A DNA stretch of 37,740 bases from Campylobacteraceae bacterium (GTDB lineage Bacteria > Campylobacterota > Campylobacteria > Campylobacterales > Sulfurovaceae), in NCBI GenBank assembly GCA_027035765.1, contig JALVUD010000016.1, forward strand, positions 1 to 37,740, read 5' to 3'. Below, one piece after another: positions 8,502 to 16,196 of the stretch. Position numbers and translations under genes: made by a program. Positions within the stretch are counted from its first letter, which is position 1, and each line of letters starts with the position of its first letter. The notes under the pieces were generated by a model. The model searched no databases. It was not told the origin of the DNA and saw only the letters and a program-made list of their open reading frames with translations.

Positions 8502-9725
8502 TCAATCCATCACCACCTCGAAGACATTCTCCCCTTTCTCTTTGTCATAGCGGTAGCGGAAGCCGTAGCCCAGCTTCTCCAGGATGTTGGCGACGATGTA
8601 GAGCCCCAACCCGAAACCGTGGCTGCGCTTCTCCTCCTGACTGAAAGGCTCGATATAGTAGGAGAGATCTTCCTTGAGCGGCTCACCGACGGAGCGGACC
8701 TCGATCCGGTTCCCCACTGTCATCAGAGAGACATGGTGGTCGGGGCTGTATTTGATCCCGTTGTCCATGAGATTTTTCAGAACCAGCGCCAGCAGTTTGA
8801 CATCGGTATGCAGAGGGCGGTCGGTGTAATGCAGCGTATATTTTTCCGGATCGGTCATCAGGACCCGTTCGGTCCGCTCCAGCACCTTCTGAAGAGTCGT
8901 ATCCTCTTTCTGAGGTGCGAAATTGTACATCGTGATCCGCTCCACCTCCGCCAGGTCACTGATAAGCTCGTTCATACGCTCAAAGGCGTTGGTTAACACC
9001 TCCCTGGCCATCGGATCGTCGATGGTCTCCACGATGATCCGGCCTTTGGTGATGGGGGTCTTGAGCTCATGCATAATGTTGCGCATAAAGAGGTTTTTGG
9101 AACTCATCAGCTGCTTGATATGGCGGATCGCCTTGTCGAAGCTCCGTGCGATCTTTCCGATCTCGTCATCTCCGCTCTCCTCGATCTTCACCTCCAGATC
9201 TCCCGCCGCGAACTGTTCGATCTGACGATGCAGTTTTTTGAGGGGATAGAGCTTGCGCAGAACCATGACATACATAAAGAGCAGCAGGATCCCCAAAATC
9301 GTGGCGATCGTCAGCAGCAGTTTGTAAATGTAATCCTGGGGCTGCTTGTCCAGCAGCATCAGGGTATAGTCGTAGCGATCCACATAGATATAGGTGTGCT
9401 TGTCAGTCCGAAAAACCCGCACATCCCCATAGACCGAACGGCCGCTGAATATAGTCCGTCCCTGGGTTTCGATCTCCTTTTTTACCTGGTCGGGATCGAC
9501 AGGCTCCAGGCCGTATTTTTTGTAGAGTTTTTTCAGTGTGACACTATTTTTGTCCAGTTTTTCCCGAGTCAGGAAGGTGTCGGAGATCATTTTATAACGG
9601 TTGATCTGCTGGAGTTTGCGCTGCTCTTTCCCCGAGGAGAGGAGGTAGAAGAAGGTCGCTCCCAGCACCACAATCGCGATGATAAAGATCGTATGGATGA
9701 AGGTGGTGACAGAGACGTTTTTCAT
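8502..9725 (-). CDS. Sensor histidine kinase, ArsS-like
   Basis: The 407-residue kinase has two membrane segments (about 8-30 and 132-156) flanking a periplasmic sensor region of roughly 100 residues. A HAMP-like linker follows, then an H-box with the phospho-accepting His219 (IMHELKTP). The ATPase part carries an N-box LKNLMDNGIKYSP and a G-box HGFGLGLYI. It resembles the ArsS-type kinases of Campylobacterota, which in Helicobacter sense acid. The actual stimulus here cannot be read from the sequence. The gene overlaps the upstream response-regulator gene by ATGA, so the two are translationally coupled. The overall length is usual for the family. Confidence 0.85.
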   Translation of the reverse strand: MKNVSVTTFIHTIFIIAIVVLGATFFYLLSSGKEQRKLQQINRYKMISDTFLTREKLDKNSVTLKKLYKKYGLEPVDPDQVKKEIETQGRTIFSGRSVYGDVRVFRTDKHTYIYVDRYDYTLMLLDKQPQDYIYKLLLTIATILGILLLFMYVMVLRKLYPLKKLHRQIEQFAAGDLEVKIEESGDDEIGKIARSFDKAIRHIKQLMSSKNLFMRNIMHELKTPITKGRIIVETIDDPMAREVLTNAFERMNELISDLAEVERITMYNFAPQKEDTTLQKVLERTERVLMTDPEKYTLHYTDRPLHTDVKLLALVLKNLMDNGIKYSPDHHVSLMTVGNRIEVRSVGEPLKEDLSYYIEPFSQEEKRSHGFGLGLYIVANILEKLGYGFRYRYDKEKGENVFEVVMD

Positions 9726-10405
9726 ACTTTGTCGGTCAGCAGATAGCCCACGCCGCGTACCGGCCGGATGTAGGTGTGGTCAGGATCGATTTTGGCGATC
9801 TTGTGGCGGATGCGCGAGATGATGACATCGATATTTTTAACGGAGCTGGCATCGTCGATATGTTCGCTCTCATAGAGCAGCTGCTCCCGGCTCACCGCCG
9901 CGTTCATATGCTGGATCAGCATCGCCAACACGTCAAACTCCGCCGCGGTCAGTTCCAGAGGAATACCCTTGAAACGGATCACCCGCCCCTCCTTGTCCAG
10001 ATCGAAGATCGACTCCTCTTTCTTCTTGCTGCCGCCGGTCCGCCGGAGAATCGTCTTGATCCGGGTCACAAGCTCCCTCGGATCGTAGGGTTTGGGCATA
10101 TAGTCGTCGGCCCCACGCTCCATCCCGATCACTTTGTCGGTGATGTCGTCCCTGGCCGAGGAGATGATGATGGGGATATCCGATTTCTCACGGATCTTCT
10201 CCACCACCTCCAGGCCGTCCATCCCCGGCAGGGTCAGGTCCAGAATCACCAGATCGAAATCCTGCTGGGTCAGGGTGGAAAGACCGATATAGGGATCCTC
10301 CACCGCCGTAACCTCCATCCCGTACTTGCTGAGATAGCTGCTGAGAACCATCGCCAGTTCGGGGTCATCCTCGATAATGAGGATCTTCATCTTGTCATTG
10401 TCCAT
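9722..10405 (-). CDS. OmpR-family response regulator, ArsR-like
   Basis: This is a DNA-binding partner of the downstream kinase. With the start chosen here it has 227 residues. The receiver domain has the acidic pair near residues 12-14, phospho-acceptor D56 (VILDLTLPGMDG) and the Lys of MPKPYDP. The C-terminal winged-helix domain includes LTAAEFDVL and VRGVGYLL. An in-frame start exists at 10447. I prefer the ATG at 10405 (MDNDKMKILIIEDD) because GGGAG lies just upstream and the longer version adds residues absent from the family. It is close to the H. pylori ArsR/HP0166 type. A possible -10 (TATGAT, complement of 10449-10454) lies about 45 bp upstream. Confidence 0.87.
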   Translation of the reverse strand: MDNDKMKILIIEDDPELAMVLSSYLSKYGMEVTAVEDPYIGLSTLTQQDFDLVILDLTLPGMDGLEVVEKIREKSDIPIIISSARDDITDKVIGMERGADDYMPKPYDPRELVTRIKTILRRTGGSKKKEESIFDLDKEGRVIRFKGIPLELTAAEFDVLAMLIQHMNAAVSREQLLYESEHIDDASSVKNIDVIISRIRHKIAKIDPDHTYIRPVRGVGYLLTDKV

Positions 10406-10478
10406 CTCACTCCCTTGATTGACAGTTTTTACAGTTTTGGTTAACAAATCATAGCACGCCTGGGATAAAAGCGTTGCG
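10406..10478 (-). promoter_or_regulatory. Promoter and leader of the two-component operon
   Basis: On the minus strand TATGAT is a plausible -10. Downstream of it lies a direct repeat, AAAACTGT twice with one extra A between the copies. Repeats of this kind can be regulator-binding sites, but nothing here proves it. The ribosome binding site GGGAG follows. Confidence 0.35.
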
Positions 10479-11504
10479 TCACTCTACATTGCTGTTGTAG
10501 GCCAGATAGATCTGCGTCGCGGCAAAGAGGAAGGTCGTAATCGCCGGTCCGAGAATCATTCCCCAGAAACCGTAGGTGCTCATTCCCGCGATAATGGAAA
10601 AGAAGATCACCAGCTCATTGATACGGGTTTCGACGTGCAACAGCCGTTCTTTGATCATCTTGATGATGATCGGTTTGACAAAGGTATCGGCAATGATGGA
10701 GATAACGATGACAGAATATCCGGCAATCGCCAGGGCCACGTTCCCCCCCAGTTCACTCCAGGCATAGAGAGAAAGCGGCACCCAGACCAGGGCTCCACCC
10801 ACGATGGGAATCAAAGAGGAAAAGCCGTAGATCGCCCCGAAAAGCAAGCCGTCAAAGCCGAAATAGCTGACAAAGATTCCAAAGAGAAACCCTTCAAAGA
10901 CCGCCGTGACGATGATAGAGTAGATCACCACCTCCATCGTGGAGGAGACCTCGTCCACCATCTCCCGGCTCTCGCGGGACGGGGCGGGAATCAGAGCCTC
11001 CAGGAGAGCGATGAACCGCTCCTGATAGTAGACCACCGCCGCATAAAAGACAATGACCAGTACCACATCTTTGACAAAACCGATCCCTTTGCTCCCCATT
11101 TTGGTGAGATAGAGCGTGATCTCCTTCAGATAGGGAGTCACCTTGTCCGCCTGAAGATACTGATCCACCCAGTGATTGACATAGGGGATATGCTCGGTCA
11201 GGCTTCGGATCTTGGCAAAGATCTCCCGGATCGTAGCCTGATCCAGACGGGTCAGATACTCCACACCGGTCGTGGCAATATAGATGATCGGGGCCAGAAT
11301 CAGCAGGATCAGCAACACAACCATGATCAGCGTCGCCAGTTTGCGCGAATGCAGCGTCGCCGCCAGGTACTGGGTCAGGTTACTGGTCGCCATGGCCAGG
11401 AGCACCGCAACGACCATGCTGAGCAGAAAAGGGGCATAGATGGAATATGCCCCCCAGAGAGCCAGGCCGAAGAGAATCAAAACAAAGAGTGTCCGTCTAT
11501 CCAA
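10479..11504 (-). CDS. AI-2E family transporter / PerM-like permease
   Basis: The 341-residue integral membrane protein has about seven or eight hydrophobic segments. They are grouped as an N-terminal pair, a segment near 60-80, and a C-terminal cluster from about 140. The motif [21 protein letters not shown] and the tail with [11 protein letters not shown] and [11 protein letters not shown] are typical of the AI-2E/PerM family. Members export or exchange small molecules, ions or quorum signals, and substrate assignment from sequence is unreliable. Its start lies inside the last codons of ruvB (8-bp overlap), so it is translated from the same transcript. Confidence 0.9.
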   Translation of the reverse strand: MDRRTLFVLILFGLALWGAYSIYAPFLLSMVVAVLLAMATSNLTQYLAATLHSRKLATLIMVVLLILLILAPIIYIATTGVEYLTRLDQATIREIFAKIRSLTEHIPYVNHWVDQYLQADKVTPYLKEITLYLTKMGSKGIGFVKDVVLVIVFYAAVVYYQERFIALLEALIPAPSRESREMVDEVSSTMEVVIYSIIVTAVFEGFLFGIFVSYFGFDGLLFGAIYGFSSLIPIVGGALVWVPLSLYAWSELGGNVALAIAGYSVIVISIIADTFVKPIIIKMIKERLLHVETRINELVIFFSIIAGMSTYGFWGMILGPAITTFLFAATQIYLAYNSNVE

Positions 11505-12510
11505 AAAGTCCCCCTTCCGCCGGTGGCGGTGTCAGCCTGAAGAGCTCGTAGCTCCTGGGGGTGGCGATCCGTCCCCGGGCTGTCCGTTCGATATAGCCGT
11601 TGGCGATCAGGTAGGGCTCGATCACCTCTTCGATGGTCCCTTCATCCTCGCTCAGAGCCGCCGCGATGGTACTGAGCCCCATGGGACGGCCTTTGGCGGC
11701 GATCAGCAGTTCCAACAGCCGCAGATCCTGCTCATCGAAGCCGATATGGTTCACTCCCAGCTGGTCCAGCCCGTAACGGGCGGTTTTCAGGGAGATCTCC
11801 GTCTCATCGGCCACTTCGGCGAAATCCCGCACCCGACGCAGGAGCCGCAGAGCGATTCGCGGGGTTCCCCGGCTGCGGCGGGCGATCTCCAGTGCCGCCT
11901 CTCTGTCGATTCCGATGGCCAGTTTCTCTGCCGCCTGCTCCACGATCCGCGCCAGCTCCTCCGAGCTGTAAAACTCCATCCGGAAGTGCATCCCGAAGCG
12001 CTCTCGCAACGGATTGGAGAGCATCCCCGCCCGGGTCGTGGCACCGATCAGGGTGAAGCGGGGCAGGTCAATCTTGACCGCCTGGGCCGCCGGGCCGCTG
12101 CCGATGATGATATCGAGGCGGTAATCCTCCATGGCCGGGTAGAGGATCTCCTCAATCGCCGGGCTCATCCGGTGGATCTCGTCGATAAAGAGGATATCTC
12201 CCTCCTCGATGTTGGTCAGCAGCGCCGCCAGGTCTCCCGATTTTTCGATCATCGGGGCGGCGGTGGTCTTGATGCTGGCCCCCATCTCGCTGGAGATGAT
12301 ATTGGCCAGGGTCGTCTTGCCCAGGCCGGGAGGACCGAAAAAGAGGATGTGATCCAGTGCCTCGGAACGTTTCAAAGAGGCCTGGATGAAGACCTGAAGA
12401 TTCTTTTTGATCTTCTCCTGCCCCACATACTCCTCCCAGCTTGAGGGCCGCAAGGTTCGCTCGTAACCGCTCTCCCCCTCGAAACGCTCAAATTCGACGA
12501 TCCGCTCCAT
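11497..12510 (-). CDS. ruvB: Holliday junction branch-migration helicase RuvB
   Basis: RuvB is the AAA+ motor that drives branch migration of Holliday junctions together with RuvA. The 337-residue protein has Walker [10 protein letters not shown] at 59-67, Walker B ILFIDEIH and sensor-1 [10 protein letters not shown]-terminal winged-helix domain includes RTARGR. The start is ATG with AAGGAG 7 bases upstream. That ribosome binding site lies in one arm of a 7-bp hairpin (12515-12532). Immediately beyond it is a long stretch of repeat mosaic. The AI-2E transporter gene overlaps its 3' end. ruvA and ruvC are not in the window. Confidence 0.97.
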   Translation of the reverse strand: MERIVEFERFEGESGYERTLRPSSWEEYVGQEKIKKNLQVFIQASLKRSEALDHILFFGPPGLGKTTLANIISSEMGASIKTTAAPMIEKSGDLAALLTNIEEGDILFIDEIHRMSPAIEEILYPAMEDYRLDIIIGSGPAAQAVKIDLPRFTLIGATTRAGMLSNPLRERFGMHFRMEFYSSEELARIVEQAAEKLAIGIDREAALEIARRSRGTPRIALRLLRRVRDFAEVADETEISLKTARYGLDQLGVNHIGFDEQDLRLLELLIAAKGRPMGLSTIAAALSEDEGTIEEVIEPYLIANGYIERTARGRIATPRSYELFRLTPPPAEGGLFG

Positions 12511-12514
12511 CAGT

Positions 12515-12532
12515 TCGCTCCTTTGGGAGCGA
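12515..12532 (-). promoter_or_regulatory. Hairpin covering the ruvB ribosome binding site
   Basis: A 7-bp perfect stem (12515-12521 with 12526-12532) with loop TTTG is seen. On the minus strand the 3' arm contains GGAGCGA, which includes most of the AAGGAG ribosome binding site of ruvB. Confidence 0.6.
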
Positions 12533-12533
12533 A

Positions 12534-12637
12534 AATGAGGAATGAGGAATGAGGAGTGAGGAACCGAGTAGAAACTAGTAACGAGGAACTAGTAACTAGG
12601 AACCGAAAACTATGTAGCGTGGGATTGCGATCCCACG
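12534..12637. repeat. 104-bp composite repeat, copy A
   Basis: The unit consists of four AATGAGG-type heptamers, then about eight further 7-bp units of the TAGTAAC/TAGAAAC type, and ends in the palindrome CGTGGGAT-TGCG-ATCCCACG (12618-12637). The reverse complement of 23891-23994 matches it over its full length with 5 differences. Confidence 0.93.
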
Positions 12638-12899
12638 AAGGGATGGAAGATGGAAAATGGAAGATGGAAGATTTCGATAGGCGTTGCGTAGCAACGCTTT
12701 TGATGATGGATTTTGGATTTTGGATGCTGAATTTCGGGGCGTTGCCTCGCAACGCGTATTTTTGGAGGCGGGACTTCAGTCCCGCAAAATGCAGGGCTAA
12801 AGCCCTGCCTCCAATATACCAATACACCAATATACCAATAACTAACAACAGTGTTCCAAACACTATCGGTTCCTCATTCCTCATTCCTCATTCCTCATT
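12638..12899. repeat. Mosaic of heptamer and octamer arrays and five palindromes
   Basis: In order: GATGGAA heptamers (12642-12676), palindrome P1 with loop GTA (12681-12697) and GGATTTT heptamers (about 12704-12737). Next are P1 with loop CTC (12739-12755) and two adjacent perfect palindromes, GCGGGACT-TC-AGTCCCGC (12768-12785) and GCAGGGCT-AA-AGCCCTGC (12791-12808). Then come CCAATATA octamers (about 12810-12847), AGTGTT-CCA-AACACT (12850-12864) and four CCTCATT heptamers (12872-12899). The ORFs that can be read through it are repeat translations, so no gene is called. Confidence 0.92.
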
Positions 12900-13711
12900 C
12901 AATAAGAGTGTTCTTCATCGGGAAAGGCCCGGCTCCGTACCTCTTTGCGGTACTGCCGCAAACCCCGGCGGATCAATTCCGCTCCGTTGAGATAGCGTTT
13001 GACGAATTTGGGCTTGAAGGCTTCGAAAAAGCCGAACATATCGCTCCAGACCAGGACCTGTCCGTCAGTACCGTTGCCGGCGCCGATACCGATGGTGGGG
13101 ATCTTCACCGTCTCGGTGATCCGGGTCGCCACCTCGGCTTTCATCCCCTCCAGCAGCAGGGCGAAGGCTCCTGCTTCCTGCAGAGCCAGCGCATCTTCCA
13201 TGAGGCTTTTCGCCTCCTCCTCACTGCGTCCCTGAACCCGGTACCCTCCTTCGGCACGGACCGACTGGGGCATCAGGCCGATGTGGGCGACGACGGCGAT
13301 ACCGTTTTCACTGAGTTTCCGGACGATGGGGGCTTTTTCCCGGCCTCCTTCGATCTTGACCGCTTCGGCACAGGTCTCCCGAAAGACCCGGGTGGCACTC
13401 TCGAGGGCCTGCTCCGGAGTCGCATAGGTCCCGAAGGGCATGTCGAAGACGATCAGCGGCAGACGGGCTCCCTTGCAGACCGCCTTGGTATGGTAGATCA
13501 TCTGATCCAGGGTGGCACTGAGGGTGTCCGGTTCGGCACAAAAGCTCATATTGAGACTGTCACCGACCAGAATCATCTCCACCTCGCCGTCAAAGAGCCC
13601 GGCAAAGAGCGCATCATAAGCGGTAATCATCGTCACAGGCTCCTTGCCCTTGCGCTCCCGAATCGTCCGGACTGTCACCTTCTTCTCGATGGGTGCCGAC
13701 TGAATACTCAT
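12899..13711 (-). CDS. panB: 3-methyl-2-oxobutanoate hydroxymethyltransferase
   Basis: PanB adds a hydroxymethyl group from methylene-tetrahydrofolate to ketoisovalerate, giving ketopantoate for pantothenate and CoA synthesis. The protein is 270 residues, the usual length. Family motifs are MITAYDALFA, LVGDSLNMSF for metal binding, AVKIEGG, and IGLMPQSV. The C-terminal segment has TIGIGAGNGTDGQVLVW. The TGA stop is directly joined to the CCTCATT/AATGAGG heptamer array, and its first base pair is shared with the last unit. It diverges from trpA. The other pan genes are not in the window. Confidence 0.96.
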   Translation of the reverse strand: MSIQSAPIEKKVTVRTIRERKGKEPVTMITAYDALFAGLFDGEVEMILVGDSLNMSFCAEPDTLSATLDQMIYHTKAVCKGARLPLIVFDMPFGTYATPEQALESATRVFRETCAEAVKIEGGREKAPIVRKLSENGIAVVAHIGLMPQSVRAEGGYRVQGRSEEEAKSLMEDALALQEAGAFALLLEGMKAEVATRITETVKIPTIGIGAGNGTDGQVLVWSDMFGFFEAFKPKFVKRYLNGAELIRRGLRQYRKEVRSRAFPDEEHSY

Positions 13712-13794
13712 GGAGAGACCTTTCCTTCTTCAAACTGAAGTGATTTTATCCAAAATCAGTATAATATCCCCAACTTTATCACACAGGACAATGC
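13712..13794 (+). promoter_or_regulatory. trpA promoter in the panB-trpA divergent space
   Basis: TATAAT at 13760-13765 is a consensus -10 for trpA, about 30 bp before the GTG start. AGGA at 13785-13788 is the ribosome binding site. On the minus strand AAGGA-type sequence precedes panB. No repeats are seen here. Confidence 0.6.
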
Positions 13795-14535
13795 GTGAAA
13801 CGACTGGTCGCCTACATTACTACCGGATATCCCGACAGATATTTCACTGTCGACCTGGCCATGGCCCTGGCCGAAGCGGGAGTCGATACCCTGGAACTGG
13901 GGATCCCCTTCTCCGATCCTGTCGCCGACGGTCCGGTCATCGAAACTGCCAATCTGCGGGCTCTGCAGCAGGGCTTCCGTCTGGAGCATCTCTTTGAGAT
14001 CTCCCGGGAGATCGCTCCGGCCATTGATACCCTCTGGATGGGTTATTTCAACCCCTTCTACCATCTGGGAATGGAACGCTTCATCCGGGAAGCTTGCGAA
14101 GCCGGTGTCAACGGTTTCATCATCCCCGATCTGCCTTTCGAAGAGGCGCAGCCCTACCAACCGATGATCCGGGAAGCCGGCCTGGGCCTGATCGACTTCA
14201 TCGCTCCCACGGACACGCCGGAGCGGATCGCTATGATCAGCCGCGGCGCCCGGAAATTCATCTACTTGGTCGCCTACGCCGGCATCACCGGCAGCGGCCA
14301 GAGCGAAGAGCTCTCCGATGTCATCTCCCGAATCCGGGAAGCGACGCAGACACCGGTCTATCTCGGTTTCGGTGTCACGCCCGAAACCGCCAAAGAGAAG
14401 GCCAAAGAGGTCGACGGGGTCATCGTCGGCTCCGCCTTTGTCAAAGTCCTGCTGGACGAGGCACTGAGCCACGGCAACCGAATCGCCACCATCGCTCAGA
14501 TGGCCAGAGAGATCAAAGAGAAGATCAACGAATAG
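13795..14535 (+). CDS. trpA: Tryptophan synthase alpha subunit
   Basis: TrpA cleaves indole-3-glycerol phosphate to indole and glyceraldehyde-3-phosphate, and passes indole to TrpB. The 246-residue TIM barrel has the catalytic acid pair E34 (in LELGIPFSDP) and D45 (in VADGP), equivalent to E49 and D60 of the enteric enzyme. The phosphate-binding segment is near AYAGITG and the C-terminal GFGVTPETA. The start is GTG at 13795. The ATG four bases earlier is in another frame. The gene stands alone, since trpB is not adjacent, which is unusual for tryptophan genes. Confidence 0.96.
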   Translation: MKRLVAYITTGYPDRYFTVDLAMALAEAGVDTLELGIPFSDPVADGPVIETANLRALQQGFRLEHLFEISREIAPAIDTLWMGYFNPFYHLGMERFIREACEAGVNGFIIPDLPFEEAQPYQPMIREAGLGLIDFIAPTDTPERIAMISRGARKFIYLVAYAGITGSGQSEELSDVISRIREATQTPVYLGFGVTPETAKEKAKEVDGVIVGSAFVKVLLDEALSHGNRIATIAQMAREIKEKINE

Positions 14536-14546
14536 TTTCACGTAAA

Positions 14547-14586
14547 GTCATTCGTTGTCATTTATGGTCATTTGAGGTCATTGAGG
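14547..14586 (+). repeat. GTCATTNNNN decamer array
   Basis: Four tandem decamers (GTCATTCGTT, GTCATTTATG, GTCATTTGAG, GTCATTGAGG) lie directly after trpA. This is one of the few arrays here whose unit is 10 bp and not 7. Confidence 0.9.
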
Positions 14587-14733
14587 GAAAGAGTTTCTTG
14601 ATAGTCGCTCCTCTATTGAGCATCTTTGGTTGATATACCCATAGCCCTTTTCTTGCGATGTGAGGAGCGAAGCTCCGTGCTTGCGACTTGCGACTCTCCC
14701 GATCAATGACAGCGAAGCGTATGACCGAGAATC
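14587..14733. repeat. Convergent spacer with hairpin and TTGCGAC heptamers
   Basis: No gene is seen. A GGAGC-GAA-GCTCC hairpin (about 14664-14676) is followed by two TTGCGAC heptamers (about 14681-14694). The space separates convergent trpA and thiG. Confidence 0.55.
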
Positions 14734-15510
14734 TTAAAAGATCATTCCATCGACGGGGGAGCTGGCGGTGGCGAAGGGGCGTTTGGGGATACGGCCCGCT
14801 TTGTAGCTCATCCGCCCGGCGATGACGGCGTGTTTCATCGCCTCGGCCATGGCGATGGGATTCTCGGCCTGGGCGATGGCGGTGTTGGTGAGCACCCCGT
14901 CGGCCCCCAGCTCCATGGCCGCCGCCGCATCGCTGGCGCAGCCGATCCCCGCATCCACGATCACAGGGACATTGACCGCCTCTTTGATGAAGACCACGTT
15001 GAAGCGGTTCTGGATCCCCAGCCCCGATCCGATGGGAGCCGCCAGGGGCATCACCGCCGCAGCTCCCGCCTCTTCCAGGCGCTTGGCGACGATAGGATCG
15101 TCGTTGGTGTAGGCCATAATGGTAAAGCCTTCTTTGGCCAGGACCTCACAGGCTTTGATCGTCTCGATCACATCGGGATAGAGGGTCTTGGCGGTGTCGC
15201 CGATCACCTCCAGCTTGATCAGGTCGATCCCCGTCGCCTCCCGGGTCAGGCGGAAGAGGGTGATCGCCTCCTCGGCGGTGGTGCATCCTGCGCTGTTGGG
15301 GAGGAACTTCACGTCGGTGTCTTTGAAGTAGTCCATCAGGTTCTCTTCGTCGGGATTGGTAATGTTGACCCGCCGTACCGCCACGGTGATCATCTCGCTG
15401 CCGCTGGCCAGGGTCGCATCCCGGGTGGTCTGAAAATCGGGGTATTTCCCACTTCCCACGATCAGGCGGCTGGTAAACTCGTATTTTCCGATCTTGAGGA
15501 TATCGCTCAT
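14734..15510 (-). CDS. thiG: Thiazole synthase
   Basis: ThiG forms the thiazole phosphate ring of thiamine from deoxyxylulose phosphate, dehydroglycine and ThiS thiocarboxylate. The 258-residue barrel shows the Schiff-base lysine K99 in [10 protein letters not shown]. It also shows GSGKY near residue 20, [12 protein letters not shown] and the C-terminal phosphate-binding region with [10 protein letters not shown]. The ATG is preceded by AAAAGGAAA. A possible -10 (TATAAC, complement of 15549-15554) lies 40 bp upstream. thiS, thiF and thiH are not next to it, so the pathway genes are scattered. Confidence 0.96.
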   Translation of the reverse strand: MSDILKIGKYEFTSRLIVGSGKYPDFQTTRDATLASGSEMITVAVRRVNITNPDEENLMDYFKDTDVKFLPNSAGCTTAEEAITLFRLTREATGIDLIKLEVIGDTAKTLYPDVIETIKACEVLAKEGFTIMAYTNDDPIVAKRLEEAGAAAVMPLAAPIGSGLGIQNRFNVVFIKEAVNVPVIVDAGIGCASDAAAAMELGADGVLTNTAIAQAENPIAMAEAMKHAVIAGRMSYKAGRIPKRPFATASSPVDGMIF

Positions 15511-15565
15511 CTTTTTCCTTTTACGCTAAGTTTCATTGACTTCTGAGGGTTATAACACAGAGAAC

Positions 15566-16123
15566 TTAATCACATTTTAAAACGTCACAGATTGCCACGG
15601 CCAGTGCCTCTTTTTCGATCCGGCGTATCGCATCGTGATACTCTTCGTAGCTTTCGAACCCCTCCTTCTCCAGCTCATACTGCAATATCATCTCCCCGCC
15701 ATCAAGCTCCGCACTGACCCAATGGACCGTTACACCCCCTTCGGGTTGTTCATCTTCCCAGCTCCTTCGTATAGCATCCAGCCCCCGGTGACGCGGCAGC
15801 AGCGAAGGGTGCAGATTGATCGCACGCACCGATTCGGCAAAGAGCGGAGTGAGAATCCGCATAAAACCTGCCAGCACCGTCAGATCGGGACTGTAATTTT
15901 CGATCCACTTCACCAGCTCCCGGTCAAAAGTCTCCCGATCGGCAAAATCCCGATGATCGACAATCTCCACCGGCACACCGTACTCCCGGGCAATGGCAAT
16001 CCCCCCCGCTTCGGGGTTGTTGGTGATCGCCGCCGCTATTTCCAGCTTTTTTTTGTGCAGTTGTTGCAGAAGATAGGAGAGATTGCTCCCTTCCCCACTG
16101 AAAAGCACGACGATCTTTTTCAT
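15566..16123 (-). CDS. purN: Phosphoribosylglycinamide formyltransferase (folate-dependent)
   Basis: PurN transfers formyl from 10-formyl-tetrahydrofolate to GAR in purine synthesis. The protein has 185 residues. Motifs are the N-terminal SGEGSNL phosphate loop and INLHPSLLPRHRG with the catalytic Asn and His. The catalytic Asp lies in AELDGGEMIL. A TTG two codons upstream could be read, but the ATG at 16123 gives the usual MKKIVVLFSG start with AAAGGA upstream. That ribosome binding site lies in one arm of a short hairpin (16131-16146). A second, formate-dependent enzyme for the same step (purT) is encoded 2 kb away. Confidence 0.94.
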   Translation of the reverse strand: MKKIVVLFSGEGSNLSYLLQQLHKKKLEIAAAITNNPEAGGIAIAREYGVPVEIVDHRDFADRETFDRELVKWIENYSPDLTVLAGFMRILTPLFAESVRAINLHPSLLPRHRGLDAIRRSWEDEQPEGGVTVHWVSAELDGGEMILQYELEKEGFESYEEYHDAIRRIEKEALAVAICDVLKCD

Positions 16124-16130
16124 GAACAAT

Positions 16131-16182
16131 CCTTTTCATGAAAAAGAATTGAGGATGGAGAATGGAAAATGGAGAATGAATC
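16131..16182. repeat. Hairpin at the purN ribosome binding site and ATGGAGA heptamers
   Basis: CTTTT-TCATG-AAAAG on the minus strand (within 16131-16146) includes the AAAAGGA ribosome binding region of purN. Upstream of it are four tandem heptamers (ATGGAGA, ATGGAAA, ATGGAGA, ATGAATC; 16155-16182). Confidence 0.75.
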
Positions 16183-16196
16183 AAAAATACACATAA

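Noticed and set aside
12510-12990. ORFs on both strands between ruvB and panB
   Set aside because: Their translations are repeat products (runs such as SSFLIPHSSF), covering the heptamer mosaic. They have no start signals.
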